Of a stretch of 48,636 nt of DNA, positions 8,535 through 17,825 are shown one piece after another (the first letter of the stretch is position 1; every line of letters starts with the position of its first letter). Below the pieces are notes generated by a model. That model saw nothing but the letters and a program-made list of their open reading frames with translations, ran no database searches and was not told the DNA's origin. This stretch comes from Sedimenticola hydrogenitrophicus (GTDB lineage: Bacteria > Pseudomonadota > Gammaproteobacteria > Chromatiales > Chromatiaceae): the NCBI RefSeq assembly GCF_025175675.1, contig NZ_JANIOA010000033.1, positions 1-48,636 of the forward strand, in the 5' to 3' direction. The position numbers were made by a program, and so were the translations under genes.

Positions 8535-9053
8535 ATGCAGATCAGCAACGACAAGGTAGTGACCATCGAATACACCATGACCGACCAGCTGGGCAATCTG
8601 CTGGACACCTCGGACAACGGTGAGACCGTTTCCTTCATCCACGGTCGGGGGACGGTATTCCCCGCCCTGGAGGAGGCGCTGGATGGCCGGTCCATCGGCG
8701 AGCGGTTGCAGCTCACCCTGACCCCGGAGCAGGCTTACGGCGCCACCGACGAGCGCCTGGTCAAGGTGATCCCGCGGGACAAGTTCAAGCTCGAGGGGGA
8801 GATCGCCGTCGGACGCCGCTTCAAGACCCTCCGCGACGACACCGAGGTGGTGGTCACCGTGGTCAAGGTGGACGACGAGAGCGTGGTGGTGGACGCCAAT
8901 CCGCCGCTGGCCGGCGTTACCATCCAGATGGACGTGGTGATCGTCGAGGTGCGCGACGCCATCGCCGAGGAGCTGGCCAGCGGCCAGGTCCAGGACATGG
9001 ACGAGATCTACGAGAAGGAGCAGAAGAAGAGCGTCATCGTCGAGCTGAAGTAG
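8535..9053 (+). CDS. SlyD-like FKBP-type peptidyl-prolyl isomerase
   Basis: 172 residues. The order is FKBP half (YTMTDQLGNLLDTS; IHGRGTVFPALEEALDG), an inserted chaperone flap (about 70-130, PEQAYGATDERLVKVIPRDKF), then the closing strand ANPPLAGVTIQMDVVIVEVRDA. This is the SlyD/FkpB architecture for prolyl isomerisation and holding of unfolded proteins. The classic NHPLAG motif is NPPLAG here, and the C-terminus lacks the His/Cys-rich metal-binding tail of E. coli SlyD, ending instead in an acidic and Lys-rich helix. A nickel role is thus unlikely. It is divergent from alaS and convergent with recX. Confidence 0.85.
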   Translation: MQISNDKVVTIEYTMTDQLGNLLDTSDNGETVSFIHGRGTVFPALEEALDGRSIGERLQLTLTPEQAYGATDERLVKVIPRDKFKLEGEIAVGRRFKTLRDDTEVVVTVVKVDDESVVVDANPPLAGVTIQMDVVIVEVRDAIAEELASGQVQDMDEIYEKEQKKSVIVELK

Positions 9054-9276
9054 CTGACACCTCCGGTAAAGCCGCGGCTTCCACAAGCGCCCCTCCCGCC
9101 GCTAATGGCTCGCGCAAGAACAAGTTCCGGTATTCGGTCGCCCGTGGGCACAGTCATCGATGTACGACCCTGCCCGGTCGGCGGGCATCGCCCTGCCTAT
9201 GGGTAGGGTTTTGCACTAACGTCAGGAAGTGGAGACGCAGGCCACATCCTCGAATAACCGGCCGGATAGTAGTCGA

Positions 9277-9759
9277 CTACGGCGCGAAGCCGGTGTCCGG
9301 GTTATTCCACAGGAAGTCGCGAATCAGTTCGCTGGGGAAACCGCGGTATTCGAGAAAACGGGCGCGCCTGGCCTGCTCCTTGAAATCGGCCGGCGGGGAG
9401 TCGCCAAATTTGCGGCGGCAGCAGGCACGCATCTGATCCCGCCACTCGTCGTCCCGGGGATCGGTCTGGGGATCGATCAGGGTGGATGCCACACCCCGCT
9501 CCTGCAGCTCCTGTCTGATCCTGACGGGTCCGAATCCCTTCTGTTTACGGCTGCTGACATACTGCTCGACGAAACGGGCGTCGCTCAGGTACCCCTGCAG
9601 CTCCAGCCCGTCCAGCACCCGCTCCAGCAATGCCGAGGTTTCACATCGGGACTGCAGCTTCCTGCGCAGTTCAACCCGGCTGTGCTCCCGGATCGCGAGC
9701 AGGCGGAGGGCCGCCTGCTCCAGCTCCGCCCGCGCCCGATCCACCCGGGCCTGCTCCAT
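9277..9759 (-). CDS. recX: Regulatory protein RecX
   Basis: 160 residues from the ATG at 9759, which has a ribosome binding site (gaggt) overlapping the recA stop region and leaves a 13-base gap after recA. An upstream start at 9801 would overlap recA. The three-helix repeats of RecX are visible: LLAIREHSRVELRRKL, LDGLELQGYLSDARFVEQYV and RIRQELQERGV. RecX caps RecA filaments and limits recombinase activity. Co-transcription with recA is normal. Confidence 0.92.
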   Translation of the reverse strand: MEQARVDRARAELEQAALRLLAIREHSRVELRRKLQSRCETSALLERVLDGLELQGYLSDARFVEQYVSSRKQKGFGPVRIRQELQERGVASTLIDPQTDPRDDEWRDQMRACCRRKFGDSPPADFKEQARRARFLEYRGFPSELIRDFLWNNPDTGFAP

Positions 9760-9772
9760 GCTCTCGGGCACC

Positions 9773-10807
9773 TCAGACCTCGATGCCGGCCTCGGCCTCA
9801 TCCGACTTCACCTCGGGTTTGGGGAAGGCCTGCGCGCGGATCTGATCCTCCAGGTGCTGGGCGATATCCCGGTTCTCCTTGAGGAAATTGCGCACATTGT
9901 CCTTGCCCTGGCCGATACGGTCACCGTTGTAGCTGTACCAGGCGCCGGATTTCTCCACCAGCCCGTACTGCACACCCAGATCGATCAGCTCGCCCTCGCG
10001 GGAGATACCCTCGCCATAAAGAATCTCGAAGTTGACCTGTTTGAAGGGCGGAGCCACCTTGTTCTTCACCACCTTGACCTTGGTCTCGTTGCCGATCACC
10101 TCGTCGCCCTTCTTGATGGCGCCGGTACGACGGATATCCAGGCGCACCGAGGAGTAGAACTTGAGGGCGTTACCACCGGTGGTGGTCTCCGGGTTGCCGA
10201 ACATCACGCCGATCTTCATGCGGATCTGGTTGATGAAGATGACCACGCAGTTGGAACGCTTGATATTGGCCGTCAGTTTGCGCAACGCCTGGGACATCAG
10301 GCGCGCCTGCAGGCCGACGTGGATGTCGCCCATGTCGCCCTCGATCTCCGCCTTGGGGGTCAGTGCCGCCACCGAATCGACCACCACCACGTCCACCGCG
10401 CCGGAGCGCACCAGCATGTCGGTAATCTCCAGCGCCTGCTCGCCGGTATCGGGCTGGGAGACCAGCAGCTCATCCACGTTGACCCCCAGCTTCTCGGCAT
10501 ACTGGGGATCCAGGGCGTGCTCGGCATCGACAAAGGCCGCCGTGCCGCCCAGTTTCTGGGCCTCCGCCACCACATGCAGGGTGAGGGTGGTCTTGCCCGA
10601 GGATTCCGGACCGTAGATCTCGATCACCCGCCCCTTGGGCACACCCCCGACCCCGAGCGCGATATCCAGATTGATCGATCCGGTGGAGATCACCTCGATG
10701 TTTTTGAGCGCCGTACCGTCACCCATGCGCATCACCGCACCCTTGCCGAACTGTTTCTCGATCTGACTCAGTGCGGCACCCAAAGCCTTCTTGCGATTTT
10801 CGTCCAT
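9773..10807 (-). CDS. recA: Recombinase RecA
   Basis: 344 residues from the ATG at 10807, preceded by gggggaag. The protein has Walker A GPESSGKT (66-73), the Walker B region [10 protein letters not shown], the L1/L2 DNA loops and an acidic C-terminus ([10 protein letters not shown]). It catalyses strand exchange and stimulates LexA self-cleavage in the SOS response. The upstream region has an AT-rich taataat but no CTGT-N8-ACAG LexA box. A GAAC-N7-GAAC pair lies there instead (see findings). recX follows directly. Confidence 0.98.
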   Translation of the reverse strand: MDENRKKALGAALSQIEKQFGKGAVMRMGDGTALKNIEVISTGSINLDIALGVGGVPKGRVIEIYGPESSGKTTLTLHVVAEAQKLGGTAAFVDAEHALDPQYAEKLGVNVDELLVSQPDTGEQALEITDMLVRSGAVDVVVVDSVAALTPKAEIEGDMGDIHVGLQARLMSQALRKLTANIKRSNCVVIFINQIRMKIGVMFGNPETTTGGNALKFYSSVRLDIRRTGAIKKGDEVIGNETKVKVVKNKVAPPFKQVNFEILYGEGISREGELIDLGVQYGLVEKSGAWYSYNGDRIGQGKDNVRNFLKENRDIAQHLEDQIRAQAFPKPEVKSDEAEAGIEV

Positions 10808-10852
10808 TGCTTCCCCCGGTTTGACTGTAGGCGACATCCCGCCACCCATTAA

Positions 10853-10877
10853 GTTCTACTGATGTTCTCCATTATTA
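10853..10877 (-). promoter_or_regulatory. Possible recA promoter/operator with GAAC direct repeat
   Basis: On the minus strand taataat (10871-10877) could be a -10 element, though no good -35 stands at the right distance. Just downstream is GAAC-N7-GAAC (plus strand GTTC at 10853-10856 and 10864-10867). This spacing is the known alphaproteobacterial SOS-box form; its use here is unproven. Confidence 0.3.
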
Positions 10878-11011
10878 CACAGCGGCAGGCTCAAGTCATG
10901 AGTCCGTTCAGAATTTATTACTCCATCAGCCGGGACCCCCCGGCGGGAATTACAGGTACAATCGGTCCGGTGTATCTTTTCGCCTTTCGCCACTAACTCA
11001 GGAATCCGTGC

Positions 11012-12313
11012 ATGTTATCAGGAGAGACCGCCGGCATCGCCAACTATCCGTTACGCAACCAGCTGGCCAGCGAAGTCCACGCCCGCCCCTATGAACAGCT
11101 GACCGCCCCGGTGCAGGCGAGCCATCTGGCGATCCTCTCGGACGAGAGCCTGCTGCCGCAAGAGCGGGAGATGATCGCGGCGCTGTGCGAGCGCTTCCGG
11201 GTGGCGCCGCCATCCCCCTCCGCACGCCACCACAGCGCCGACTTGGGGGTGTTCCGGTTGAAGTGGGAGCGCCACAGCGAATTCTCCAGCTACACCTTTT
11301 TTCACAACGCCCCGTTTGAGCAGCCGTTTCAGGAGACCGCCATCAACCGGGTGCCGACCGACTGGCTGGCGCAGTTGCCGGGTAAACTCCTGACCGCGAC
11401 CCACCTGGCCCTGGCCCCCCAAACCTACCCCAACCAGGAGATCGAGGAGCTGGCCACCCTGTTCGCCAGCAACACGGTGACCGGATCGCTGGTGGCCGGC
11501 GGGGCTGCCCGGGTCTGGACCGACTTCCATATCCATGCCGACTGCTTCAGCCGCTTCCTGATCCAGGACAATCACCTGCGCAGCCGCCAGGCCGGGCGCC
11601 TGCTGCAGCGCCTGTGCGAGCTGGAGCAGTACCGTCTGCTGGCCCTGCTCGCCTTCCCGCTGGCCCAGCAGTACGGTCAGCAGCTCGGCCAGCTGGACCA
11701 GGCGCTGACCAGTCTGACCGGCGAGATCGTCGACATCGACAACCTGGAGGACGAACACCACGCGCTGGACCAATTGACCGGACTGGCCGCGCAGGTGGAA
11801 CAGATCGCCTCCAGCACCAGCTACCGCTTCAGCGCCGCCGACGCCTATGACGACATTATCCAGCAGCGCCTGGCCGAGTTGCGCGAGGAGCGCATCCAGG
11901 GGGTGCAGATGCTGCACGAGTTCATGCAGCGGCGGCTGGCGCCGGCCATGCACACCTGCCGCTCGGTGGACCAGCGCATCCAGGCCCTGGCCACCCGGGT
12001 GGCCCGCGCCTCCAACCTGCTGCGTACCCGGGTCGATGTGAGCATGGAGGGACAGACCAAGGACCTGCTCCGCTCCATGGACCGGCGCGCCCATCTGCAG
12101 CTGCGCATGCAGGAGACAGTGGAGGGGCTCTCGGTGGTGGTGCTCAGCTACTACCTGCTGGGCCTGGTGGGCTATGGCCTGAAGGGGCTCAAGTCGGCCG
12201 GTATCGGCATCAATGTCGAACTGGGTACCGGCCTCGCCATCCCGCTGGTGGTGGCCGCGGTGTTCTTCGGGGTGCGGCGGCTGAAGCGGCTGGCGGGGCA
12301 TACGGAGGGGTGA
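11012..12313 (+). CDS. DUF3422 family membrane protein
   Basis: 433 residues. The N-terminus NYPLRNQLASEVHARPYEQL carries the EVHARP signature of DUF3422. The middle is a long helical, Gln-rich region (about 190-360) likely to form coiled coils. Two hydrophobic segments close the protein: about 371-391 (LSVVVLSYYLLGLVGYGL) and 407-425 (TGLAIPLVVAAVFFGVRRL). The bulk should therefore be cytoplasmic and anchored at its C-terminus. No biochemical function is known to me. It lies between recA and pncC, divergent from recA, and interrupts an otherwise familiar recA-pncC neighbourhood. Confidence 0.85.
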   Translation: MLSGETAGIANYPLRNQLASEVHARPYEQLTAPVQASHLAILSDESLLPQEREMIAALCERFRVAPPSPSARHHSADLGVFRLKWERHSEFSSYTFFHNAPFEQPFQETAINRVPTDWLAQLPGKLLTATHLALAPQTYPNQEIEELATLFASNTVTGSLVAGGAARVWTDFHIHADCFSRFLIQDNHLRSRQAGRLLQRLCELEQYRLLALLAFPLAQQYGQQLGQLDQALTSLTGEIVDIDNLEDEHHALDQLTGLAAQVEQIASSTSYRFSAADAYDDIIQQRLAELREERIQGVQMLHEFMQRRLAPAMHTCRSVDQRIQALATRVARASNLLRTRVDVSMEGQTKDLLRSMDRRAHLQLRMQETVEGLSVVVLSYYLLGLVGYGLKGLKSAGIGINVELGTGLAIPLVVAAVFFGVRRLKRLAGHTEG

Positions 12314-12343
12314 TTCACTCCGGTGCGATCGGAGTCAAGCCAT

Positions 12344-12466
12344 TGATGCGGTTCGTGTTACTCACCGCATCCTACGATGGTGGGGCCGCACCGGGGTTCT
12401 GTCCTTGCCGGGCGGCGGGATTCGGACACAGATCGTAGGATGCCGGTGAGCCTGCGAACCGCATCA
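12344..12466. repeat. Inverted-repeat element with 35-base arms
   Basis: The left arm (12344-12378) runs tgatgcggttcg...cctacgat and the right arm (12432-12466) is its near-perfect complement. Arms of this kind are common intergenic repeats in Proteobacteria. It lies between the convergent DUF3422 and pncC genes and could act as a two-way transcription stop. Confidence 0.8.
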
Positions 12467-12526
12467 TGCGCGAACAAGTTGGTAGGCGCGTCAACCGTAA
12501 CCTGCAATCCGGACAGGGTGCGCGTA

Positions 12527-13009
12527 TTACAATAGAGCCAGCGCCCCCTGTAGCGCCACCACCACCGCCTGCCGACGCACCGCCTCCCGGTCGCCGGAAA
12601 AATGGTGACAGACGGCGACCGCCGCCTCGCCCCGGCGCTGCCAGGCAAACCAGACAGTGCCCACCGGCTTCTCCGGGGTACTGCCCCCGGGGCCGGCGAT
12701 ACCGCTAACCGAGAGCGCCAGTTCGGCGCGGCTGTGAGCCAGGGCGCCGGCCGCCATCTCCCGCACCACCGGCTCGCTGACGGCACCGTGGGCCGCCAGG
12801 GTCTCTGCCCGCACCCCCAGCATCTCCTGCTTGGCCGGGTTGCTGTAGGTAACGAAGCCGCGCTCGAACCAGTCGCTGCTGCCGGCGATATCGGTCAGTA
12901 CCTTGGCGATCCAGCCGCCGGTACAGGACTCGGCGGCGGCCAGTTTCAGCTTCCTGTCCAGCAGCCGGGCGGCCAGTTCACGGGCCGGTTGTTCCAGTTC
13001 ATTATTCAT
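12527..13009 (-). CDS. pncC: Nicotinamide-nucleotide amidohydrolase PncC (CinA C-terminal family)
   Basis: 160 residues, a stand-alone PncC domain. It deamidates NMN to nicotinate mononucleotide in NAD salvage. Motifs are AESCTGGWIAKVLTDI (26-41), the FVTYSNPAKQEMLGV segment, AVSEPVVREMAAGA, SGIAGPGG and KPVGTVWFAW, then FSGDREAVRRQAV. The N-terminal COG1058 domain of full CinA is absent, as in most gammaproteobacteria. It is near recA and mutS, its usual place. Confidence 0.93.
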   Translation of the reverse strand: MNNELEQPARELAARLLDRKLKLAAAESCTGGWIAKVLTDIAGSSDWFERGFVTYSNPAKQEMLGVRAETLAAHGAVSEPVVREMAAGALAHSRAELALSVSGIAGPGGSTPEKPVGTVWFAWQRRGEAAVAVCHHFSGDREAVRRQAVVVALQGALALL

Positions 13010-13148
13010 AGCGGACAGTATCTGGGTTCACCCGGGCCGGCGCAAGCCACACAACACCCGCCGGCGTCCCTTTTGCCAGATCGGGCCTGACCGTCCGGCC
13101 GATTTCGGCTACACTGTGCGGCCCTGAAGCATCAACCCGGAAGCTGCT

Positions 13149-13421
13149 ATGCAAATCCTCTGTGAACACAAGGCCTCGCCGGCCAAGCTGGAGATCCTCG
13201 GCGTCTTCGAGTGGCCCATCTGGGAGAAGGAGATCTCCGAGTTTCCCTGGCAATATGAGCGCACCGAGGTCTGCTACTTCCTGCGCGGCCAGGTGGAGGT
13301 GACCCCCGACGGCGGCCAGCCAGAGAGCTTCGGCCGCGGCGATCTGGTCACCTTTCCGGCCGGCCTCTCCTGCACCTGGAAGATCCTCAAGCCGGTCGAG
13401 AAACACTACAGCTTTGAATAA
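13149..13421 (+). CDS. Small cupin-domain protein (EutQ-like cupin_3)
   Basis: 90 residues. The sequence reads EWPIWEKEISEFPWQYERTEVCYFLRG, then GQPESFGRGDLVTFPAGLSCTWKIL, which is the two-motif single-domain cupin of the DUF861/cupin_3 family. The usual metal-binding His residues are mostly replaced (Glu in ERTEVCY), so metal binding is uncertain. It is 42 bases upstream of mutS on the same strand. Its job is unknown. Confidence 0.8.
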   Translation: MQILCEHKASPAKLEILGVFEWPIWEKEISEFPWQYERTEVCYFLRGQVEVTPDGGQPESFGRGDLVTFPAGLSCTWKILKPVEKHYSFE

Positions 13422-13463
13422 ACCCATACCCGACAAACTGGACAACGACCACCGCACAGCGCC

Positions 13464-16046
13464 ATGAACCACACCGCCAGCCCCGCCCACACCCCAATGA
13501 TGCAGCAGTACCTGCGCATCAAGGCAGACTACCCGGACATGCTGGTGTTCTATCGCATGGGGGATTTCTATGAACTCTTCTATGGCGACGCGGAGCGGGC
13601 CGCGCGGCTGCTCAACATCACCCTGACAAAACGCGGCCAGTCGGCAGGCCAGCCGATCCCCATGGCCGGCATCCCCTACCACGCCGCCGAGGGCTATCTG
13701 GCCAAGCTGGTCAAACAGGGCGAGTCGGTGGCGATCTGCGAGCAGGTGGGCGATCCGGCCACCAGCAAGGGGCCGGTGGAGCGCAAGGTACAACGCATCG
13801 TCACCCCCGGCACCGTGACCGACGACGCCCTGCTCGAGGAGCGGCGCGACAACCTGCTGGCGGCCCTTTTCGAACAGGGCGACCACTTCGGTCTCGCCAT
13901 CCTCGATCTGAGCAGCGGCCGCTTCGTGGTGCAGCAGTTGCGGGGGGCCGAGGCGCTGGCCGGCGAACTGGAGCGGCTGCGTCCGGCGGAGCTGCTGCTG
14001 ATGGAGGATTATGCCCTGCCCGGAGGGATCAGCGCCCCAGGCGGCACCAAGCACGGCACCACCACCCGCCCAGCCTGGCACTTCGACCGGGAGAGCGCGG
14101 AACGGCTGCTGACCCGCCAGTTCGGCACCCGCGACCTGGGCGGCTTCGGCTGCGCCGACCTGCCGCTGGCCATCGGCGCCGCCGGCTGCCTGCTGCAGTA
14201 CGTGAAGGACACCCAGCAGAGCGCCCTGCCCCACCTGCGCGGGCTCTCGGTGGAGCGGCGCGAGGAGGCGATCATCATCGACGCCGCCACCCGCCGCAAC
14301 CTGGAGCTGGACCACAGCCTCAGCGGCCAGAACCAGCACACCCTGGCGGGCATCCTCGATCGCACCACCACCCCCATGGGCAGTCGCCTGCTGCGGCGCT
14401 GGATCAACCGCCCGCTACGCGACATCGGCCAGGTGCGGGAGCGCCACGACGCCATCGGCCTGCTGTTGCAACAGCAGGCGTTTCCCGCCCTGCGCGAGTG
14501 CCTGCAGGGCATCGGCGATATCGAACGTATTCTCGCCCGGGTGGCGCTGAAGAGCGCACGGCCGCGCGACCTGGCGACCCTGCGCGACTCACTGGCCCAG
14601 CTGCCGGCCCTGCAATCCCTGTTGGCCAGTCTGGACGCCCCGCTGCTGCGGTGGCTGGCCGGCGAGTGCGGCACCCATCCCGACACCGTCGGGCTGTTGC
14701 AGCGCGCCGTCATCGAGCAGCCGCCGATGCTGATCCGCGACGGCGGGGTGCTGGCCGAAGGTTACGACGGGGAACTGGACGAGCTGCGCGATCTGTCCCA
14801 GAACGCCGACCAGTTCCTGCTCGACCTGGAGAGCCGGGAGCGGGCACGCACCGGCATCGCCAACCTGAAAGTGAGCTACAACCGGGTGCACGGCTACTAC
14901 ATCGAGATCAACCGCAGCAAGTCCGAGGAGGTCCCCGACGACTATGTGCGCCGCCAGACCCTCAAGGGCAGCGAGCGCTTCATCACTCCGGAGCTGAAGA
15001 AGTTCGAGGACCGGGTACTGTCGGCGCGGGAGCGCGCCCTGGCGCGGGAGAAGCTGCTCTACGAGGCGCTGCTGGAGACCCTGCAGGCGGTCATTGCCCC
15101 GCTGCAGCAGTGCGCCGCCGCGCTGGCGGCGCTGGATGTGCTCGGCAACTTCGCGGAACGGGCCGAGAGCCTGCGGCTCACTCCGCCACAGTTGGACGAG
15201 ACCCCCGGCATCCGCATCGAGGAGGGCCGCCACCCGGTGGTGGAGCAGGTGAGCGACGCCCCCTTTGTCGCCAACAGCGTCGACTTCGACGAGCAGCGGC
15301 GCATCCTCATCATCACCGGCCCCAACATGGGCGGCAAGTCCACCTACATGCGCCAGACCGCGCTGATCGTGCTGCTCGCCTACGCCGGCAGCTTCGTGCC
15401 CGCGGCGGCGGCGCGCATCGGCCCGGTGGACCGCATCTTCTCGCGCATCGGCGCCTCCGACGACCTGGCTGGCGGCCGCTCCACCTTCATGGTGGAGATG
15501 GAGGAGACCGCCAACATCCTGCACAACGCCAGCGAGCAGAGCCTGGTGCTGATGGACGAGATCGGCCGCGGCACCAGTACCTTCGACGGCCTCTCCCTGG
15601 CCTGGGCCTGCGCCGTGGAGCTGGCCACCCGGATCCGCGCCTTCACCCTGTTCGCCACCCACTATTTCGAGCTCACCACCCTGCCGGAGGAGTACCCGGG
15701 GATCGCCAACGTGCACCTGGACGCGGTAGAGCACGGCGACTCCATCGTCTTCCTGCACGCGGTACGGGAGGGCCCGGCCAACCAGAGTTACGGCCTGCAG
15801 GTGGCGGCCCTGGCCGGAGTCCCGCGCCCCATCATCAAACGCGCCGGGCAGCGGCTGCGGGAACTGGAACTGGCGGCGCAGCGCCACACCGACCAGCACA
15901 CCAGCCAGCTCTCCCTGTTCGCCCCGGAGTCCGAGCCGGCGCCTCCTGCACCCGCCCTGGTGGCGCTGCAGCAGCTTGATCCCGACGAGCTAACCCCCCG
16001 GGAGGCGCTGGAGGCCCTCTACCGGCTGAAATCGCTGTGTGATTGA
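13464..16046 (+). CDS. mutS: DNA mismatch repair protein MutS
   Basis: 860 residues, full length. The mismatch-reading Phe-Tyr-Glu is in [12 protein letters not shown] (F35, E37). Core, clamp and ATPase domains follow; Walker A is [10 protein letters not shown] (about 618-627), then [18 protein letters not shown] and FATHYFELT of the ABC-type ATPase. MutS recognises mispairs and recruits MutL. The C-terminus ends in the short helical [12 protein letters not shown] segment that mediates tetramerisation in family members. Confidence 0.98.
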   Translation: MNHTASPAHTPMMQQYLRIKADYPDMLVFYRMGDFYELFYGDAERAARLLNITLTKRGQSAGQPIPMAGIPYHAAEGYLAKLVKQGESVAICEQVGDPATSKGPVERKVQRIVTPGTVTDDALLEERRDNLLAALFEQGDHFGLAILDLSSGRFVVQQLRGAEALAGELERLRPAELLLMEDYALPGGISAPGGTKHGTTTRPAWHFDRESAERLLTRQFGTRDLGGFGCADLPLAIGAAGCLLQYVKDTQQSALPHLRGLSVERREEAIIIDAATRRNLELDHSLSGQNQHTLAGILDRTTTPMGSRLLRRWINRPLRDIGQVRERHDAIGLLLQQQAFPALRECLQGIGDIERILARVALKSARPRDLATLRDSLAQLPALQSLLASLDAPLLRWLAGECGTHPDTVGLLQRAVIEQPPMLIRDGGVLAEGYDGELDELRDLSQNADQFLLDLESRERARTGIANLKVSYNRVHGYYIEINRSKSEEVPDDYVRRQTLKGSERFITPELKKFEDRVLSARERALAREKLLYEALLETLQAVIAPLQQCAAALAALDVLGNFAERAESLRLTPPQLDETPGIRIEEGRHPVVEQVSDAPFVANSVDFDEQRRILIITGPNMGGKSTYMRQTALIVLLAYAGSFVPAAAARIGPVDRIFSRIGASDDLAGGRSTFMVEMEETANILHNASEQSLVLMDEIGRGTSTFDGLSLAWACAVELATRIRAFTLFATHYFELTTLPEEYPGIANVHLDAVEHGDSIVFLHAVREGPANQSYGLQVAALAGVPRPIIKRAGQRLRELELAAQRHTDQHTSQLSLFAPESEPAPPAPALVALQQLDPDELTPREALEALYRLKSLCD

Positions 16047-16108
16047 GGCGCGTCGCGACAGCATTATTGATGGGGGGTGCACCTACCGGTGGTTGTGGGC
16101 TGCACCGG

Positions 16109-16771
16109 CTACTGGACGAAGGAGATCTCCGCCCGATACTCGCCCACTTCCACCACATCCCCCTCGTGCAGCTGCACGCCGCCCTTGGAGTCGATCTCCT
16201 TGTCATTGATGCGCGGAAAGCTGGAACCGCCGATGTGCAGCAGGTAGAAGCCCTGGGGGCGGCGTGCGATCACCGCCACGTTCTCCCCGGGCTTGCCGAT
16301 GGTGTAGAGTGAGCGGTCGATCTTCTCCTGATGCCCCTTGTTCGGCCCGCGCATGAAGTGCAGGGTGGCGCTCTTGGGCTGGAGTTTTCTGACTGGCCGG
16401 GTCTGACCGGCACGGGCAGCGGCAACCGCCTGGGGCTGGAGCACCACCGTCTTGTCCAGGTCCTCGTCCGCGGCCCCCTCGGGCACGTCGTCCAGCATAT
16501 CCAGCAGAAAACTGCCAATTACCAACTGGTCCCCCGGTTTCAGCACATGCTTGGTGACGGCGCGCCCATTCAGCTGGGTGCCATTGGTGCTGCCCAGATC
16601 CTCGATATAGAGGTCGGTGTAGATGCGGCGGATGGTGGCATGGTGTCGGCTTACCGACGGATCATTAAGCTGCAGATCGGACTCCGCGTCCCTCCCGATG
16701 GTAACTATCTGCTTATCGATCGGAACCTCATCCACCAGCGCATCATCTTTCTTAATAACCAGCTTTTCCAT
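16109..16771 (-). CDS. Double FHA-domain protein
   Basis: 220 residues from the ATG at 16771, which has a ggag ribosome binding site. The first FHA domain (about 3-95) keeps the phosphothreonine-binding residues: IGR (25-27), SRHHA (41-45) and STNGT (61-65). The second (about 130-215) has the FHA fold pattern but lacks the SxxH and NG motifs, so it is probably degenerate. Between them is a Pro/Ala-rich linker. FHA domains read phosphothreonine on partner proteins. The gene is 37 bases downstream of the PP2C phosphatase gene, so the two likely act on the same phosphoproteins. Confidence 0.88.
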   Translation of the reverse strand: MEKLVIKKDDALVDEVPIDKQIVTIGRDAESDLQLNDPSVSRHHATIRRIYTDLYIEDLGSTNGTQLNGRAVTKHVLKPGDQLVIGSFLLDMLDDVPEGAADEDLDKTVVLQPQAVAAARAGQTRPVRKLQPKSATLHFMRGPNKGHQEKIDRSLYTIGKPGENVAVIARRPQGFYLLHIGGSSFPRINDKEIDSKGGVQLHEGDVVEVGEYRAEISFVQ

Positions 16772-16808
16772 CGTTACTCCAGACCATGAATGTAGGGCCT
16801 TATTCACC

Positions 16809-17558
16809 TTAAGATTGTGGGCACACCAGTGCCAGTGACACATTGTCCAGACCGCCATTATCCAGCGCGGTTTGCAGCAGGCGACCGGCGGCCTGCTCGA
16901 TATCGCCATCCACTTCCAGCAGGATGCCCAGCATGTCCCGATTCGACACCATGTTGCTGAGCCCGTCCGAGCAGATCAGGTAGAGATCGTCCGCCTCCAC
17001 CGCCGCGCTGGCGACGTCCACCTCGACCGTCTCCTGGATGCCCAGTCCACGCAGCAGAATATTACCCTTGACCCCGGCGTCCAGCGCCTCCTCGATGGAG
17101 TCGAACATCCCTTCATCCACCAGTGCCTGGACCATGGAATGATCCCGGGTCAACTGCTCCAGCCGGCCGTTGCGCAGGCGGTAGAGCCGGGAGTCGCCGA
17201 CATGCCCGTAGTGCACCCGCTGATCGCAAAACAGGGCCATCACCACCGTAGTGGCCATCCCTTCGTAGGCCGGCTCGGACTGCACGGCGGAGCGGATCGC
17301 CTCATTGGCCACCTCCATCGCCGCGCGGATGTGCCGCTCCGACGGTTCCGCACATTCACCAGTATAGAGTGGCAACAGCTCGGCGGTAATGGTTTCGACC
17401 GCCAGTTGACTGGCCACCTCGCCGGCATTGTACCCCCCCATGCCATCGGCCAGGACCACCAGGCCGTGCTCCTCGAGCACCGCCACGTTATCCTCGTTAA
17501 TCTCCCGAACCCATCCCTTGTCGGAACGGGTGACGGCGCTGATGGACATTAGATTCAT
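16809..17558 (-). CDS. PP2C-type Ser/Thr protein phosphatase (Stp1-like)
   Basis: 249 residues. PPM/PP2C motifs are all present: RSDKGWVREINEDN (11-24), LADGMGGYNAGEVAS (36-50), VHYGHVGDSRLYR, and DLYLICSDGLSNMV, followed by DNVSLALV at the end. The Asp residues coordinate two Mn/Mg ions for dephosphorylation of Ser/Thr. It is soluble with no membrane segment. A downstream ATG nine bases in is an alternative start. No Hanks-type kinase gene lies within this window. Confidence 0.93.
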   Translation of the reverse strand: MNLMSISAVTRSDKGWVREINEDNVAVLEEHGLVVLADGMGGYNAGEVASQLAVETITAELLPLYTGECAEPSERHIRAAMEVANEAIRSAVQSEPAYEGMATTVVMALFCDQRVHYGHVGDSRLYRLRNGRLEQLTRDHSMVQALVDEGMFDSIEEALDAGVKGNILLRGLGIQETVEVDVASAAVEADDLYLICSDGLSNMVSNRDMLGILLEVDGDIEQAAGRLLQTALDNGGLDNVSLALVCPQS

Positions 17559-17825
17559 AATTTGTAAGCTGATCCTGACACGGCCCGCAACCGATAACGC
17601 TCATAGCGTAATAATGTCTTTCCATGACCATGGCCCTTCCTGACCGGGGTATCGGCGGCCTTTCCGTTCCCCTTGAATGTTCTTCCACTATGGCGAAAGA
17701 ATCTGTAAACGACAGCACATTTCCGCAACCCGGAAAATCCAGCTTCGATGATCCGGCACGGTTGACACACCCTGCCCCCCCGTCATGCCGGATCCAGGTG
17801 TCCGCCGGGCTTCACCGATAGACTT

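Noticed and set aside
10808-10990. Canonical LexA box before recA
   Set aside because: No CTGT-N8-ACAG is present on either strand; only the GAAC-N7-GAAC pair reported as a finding.
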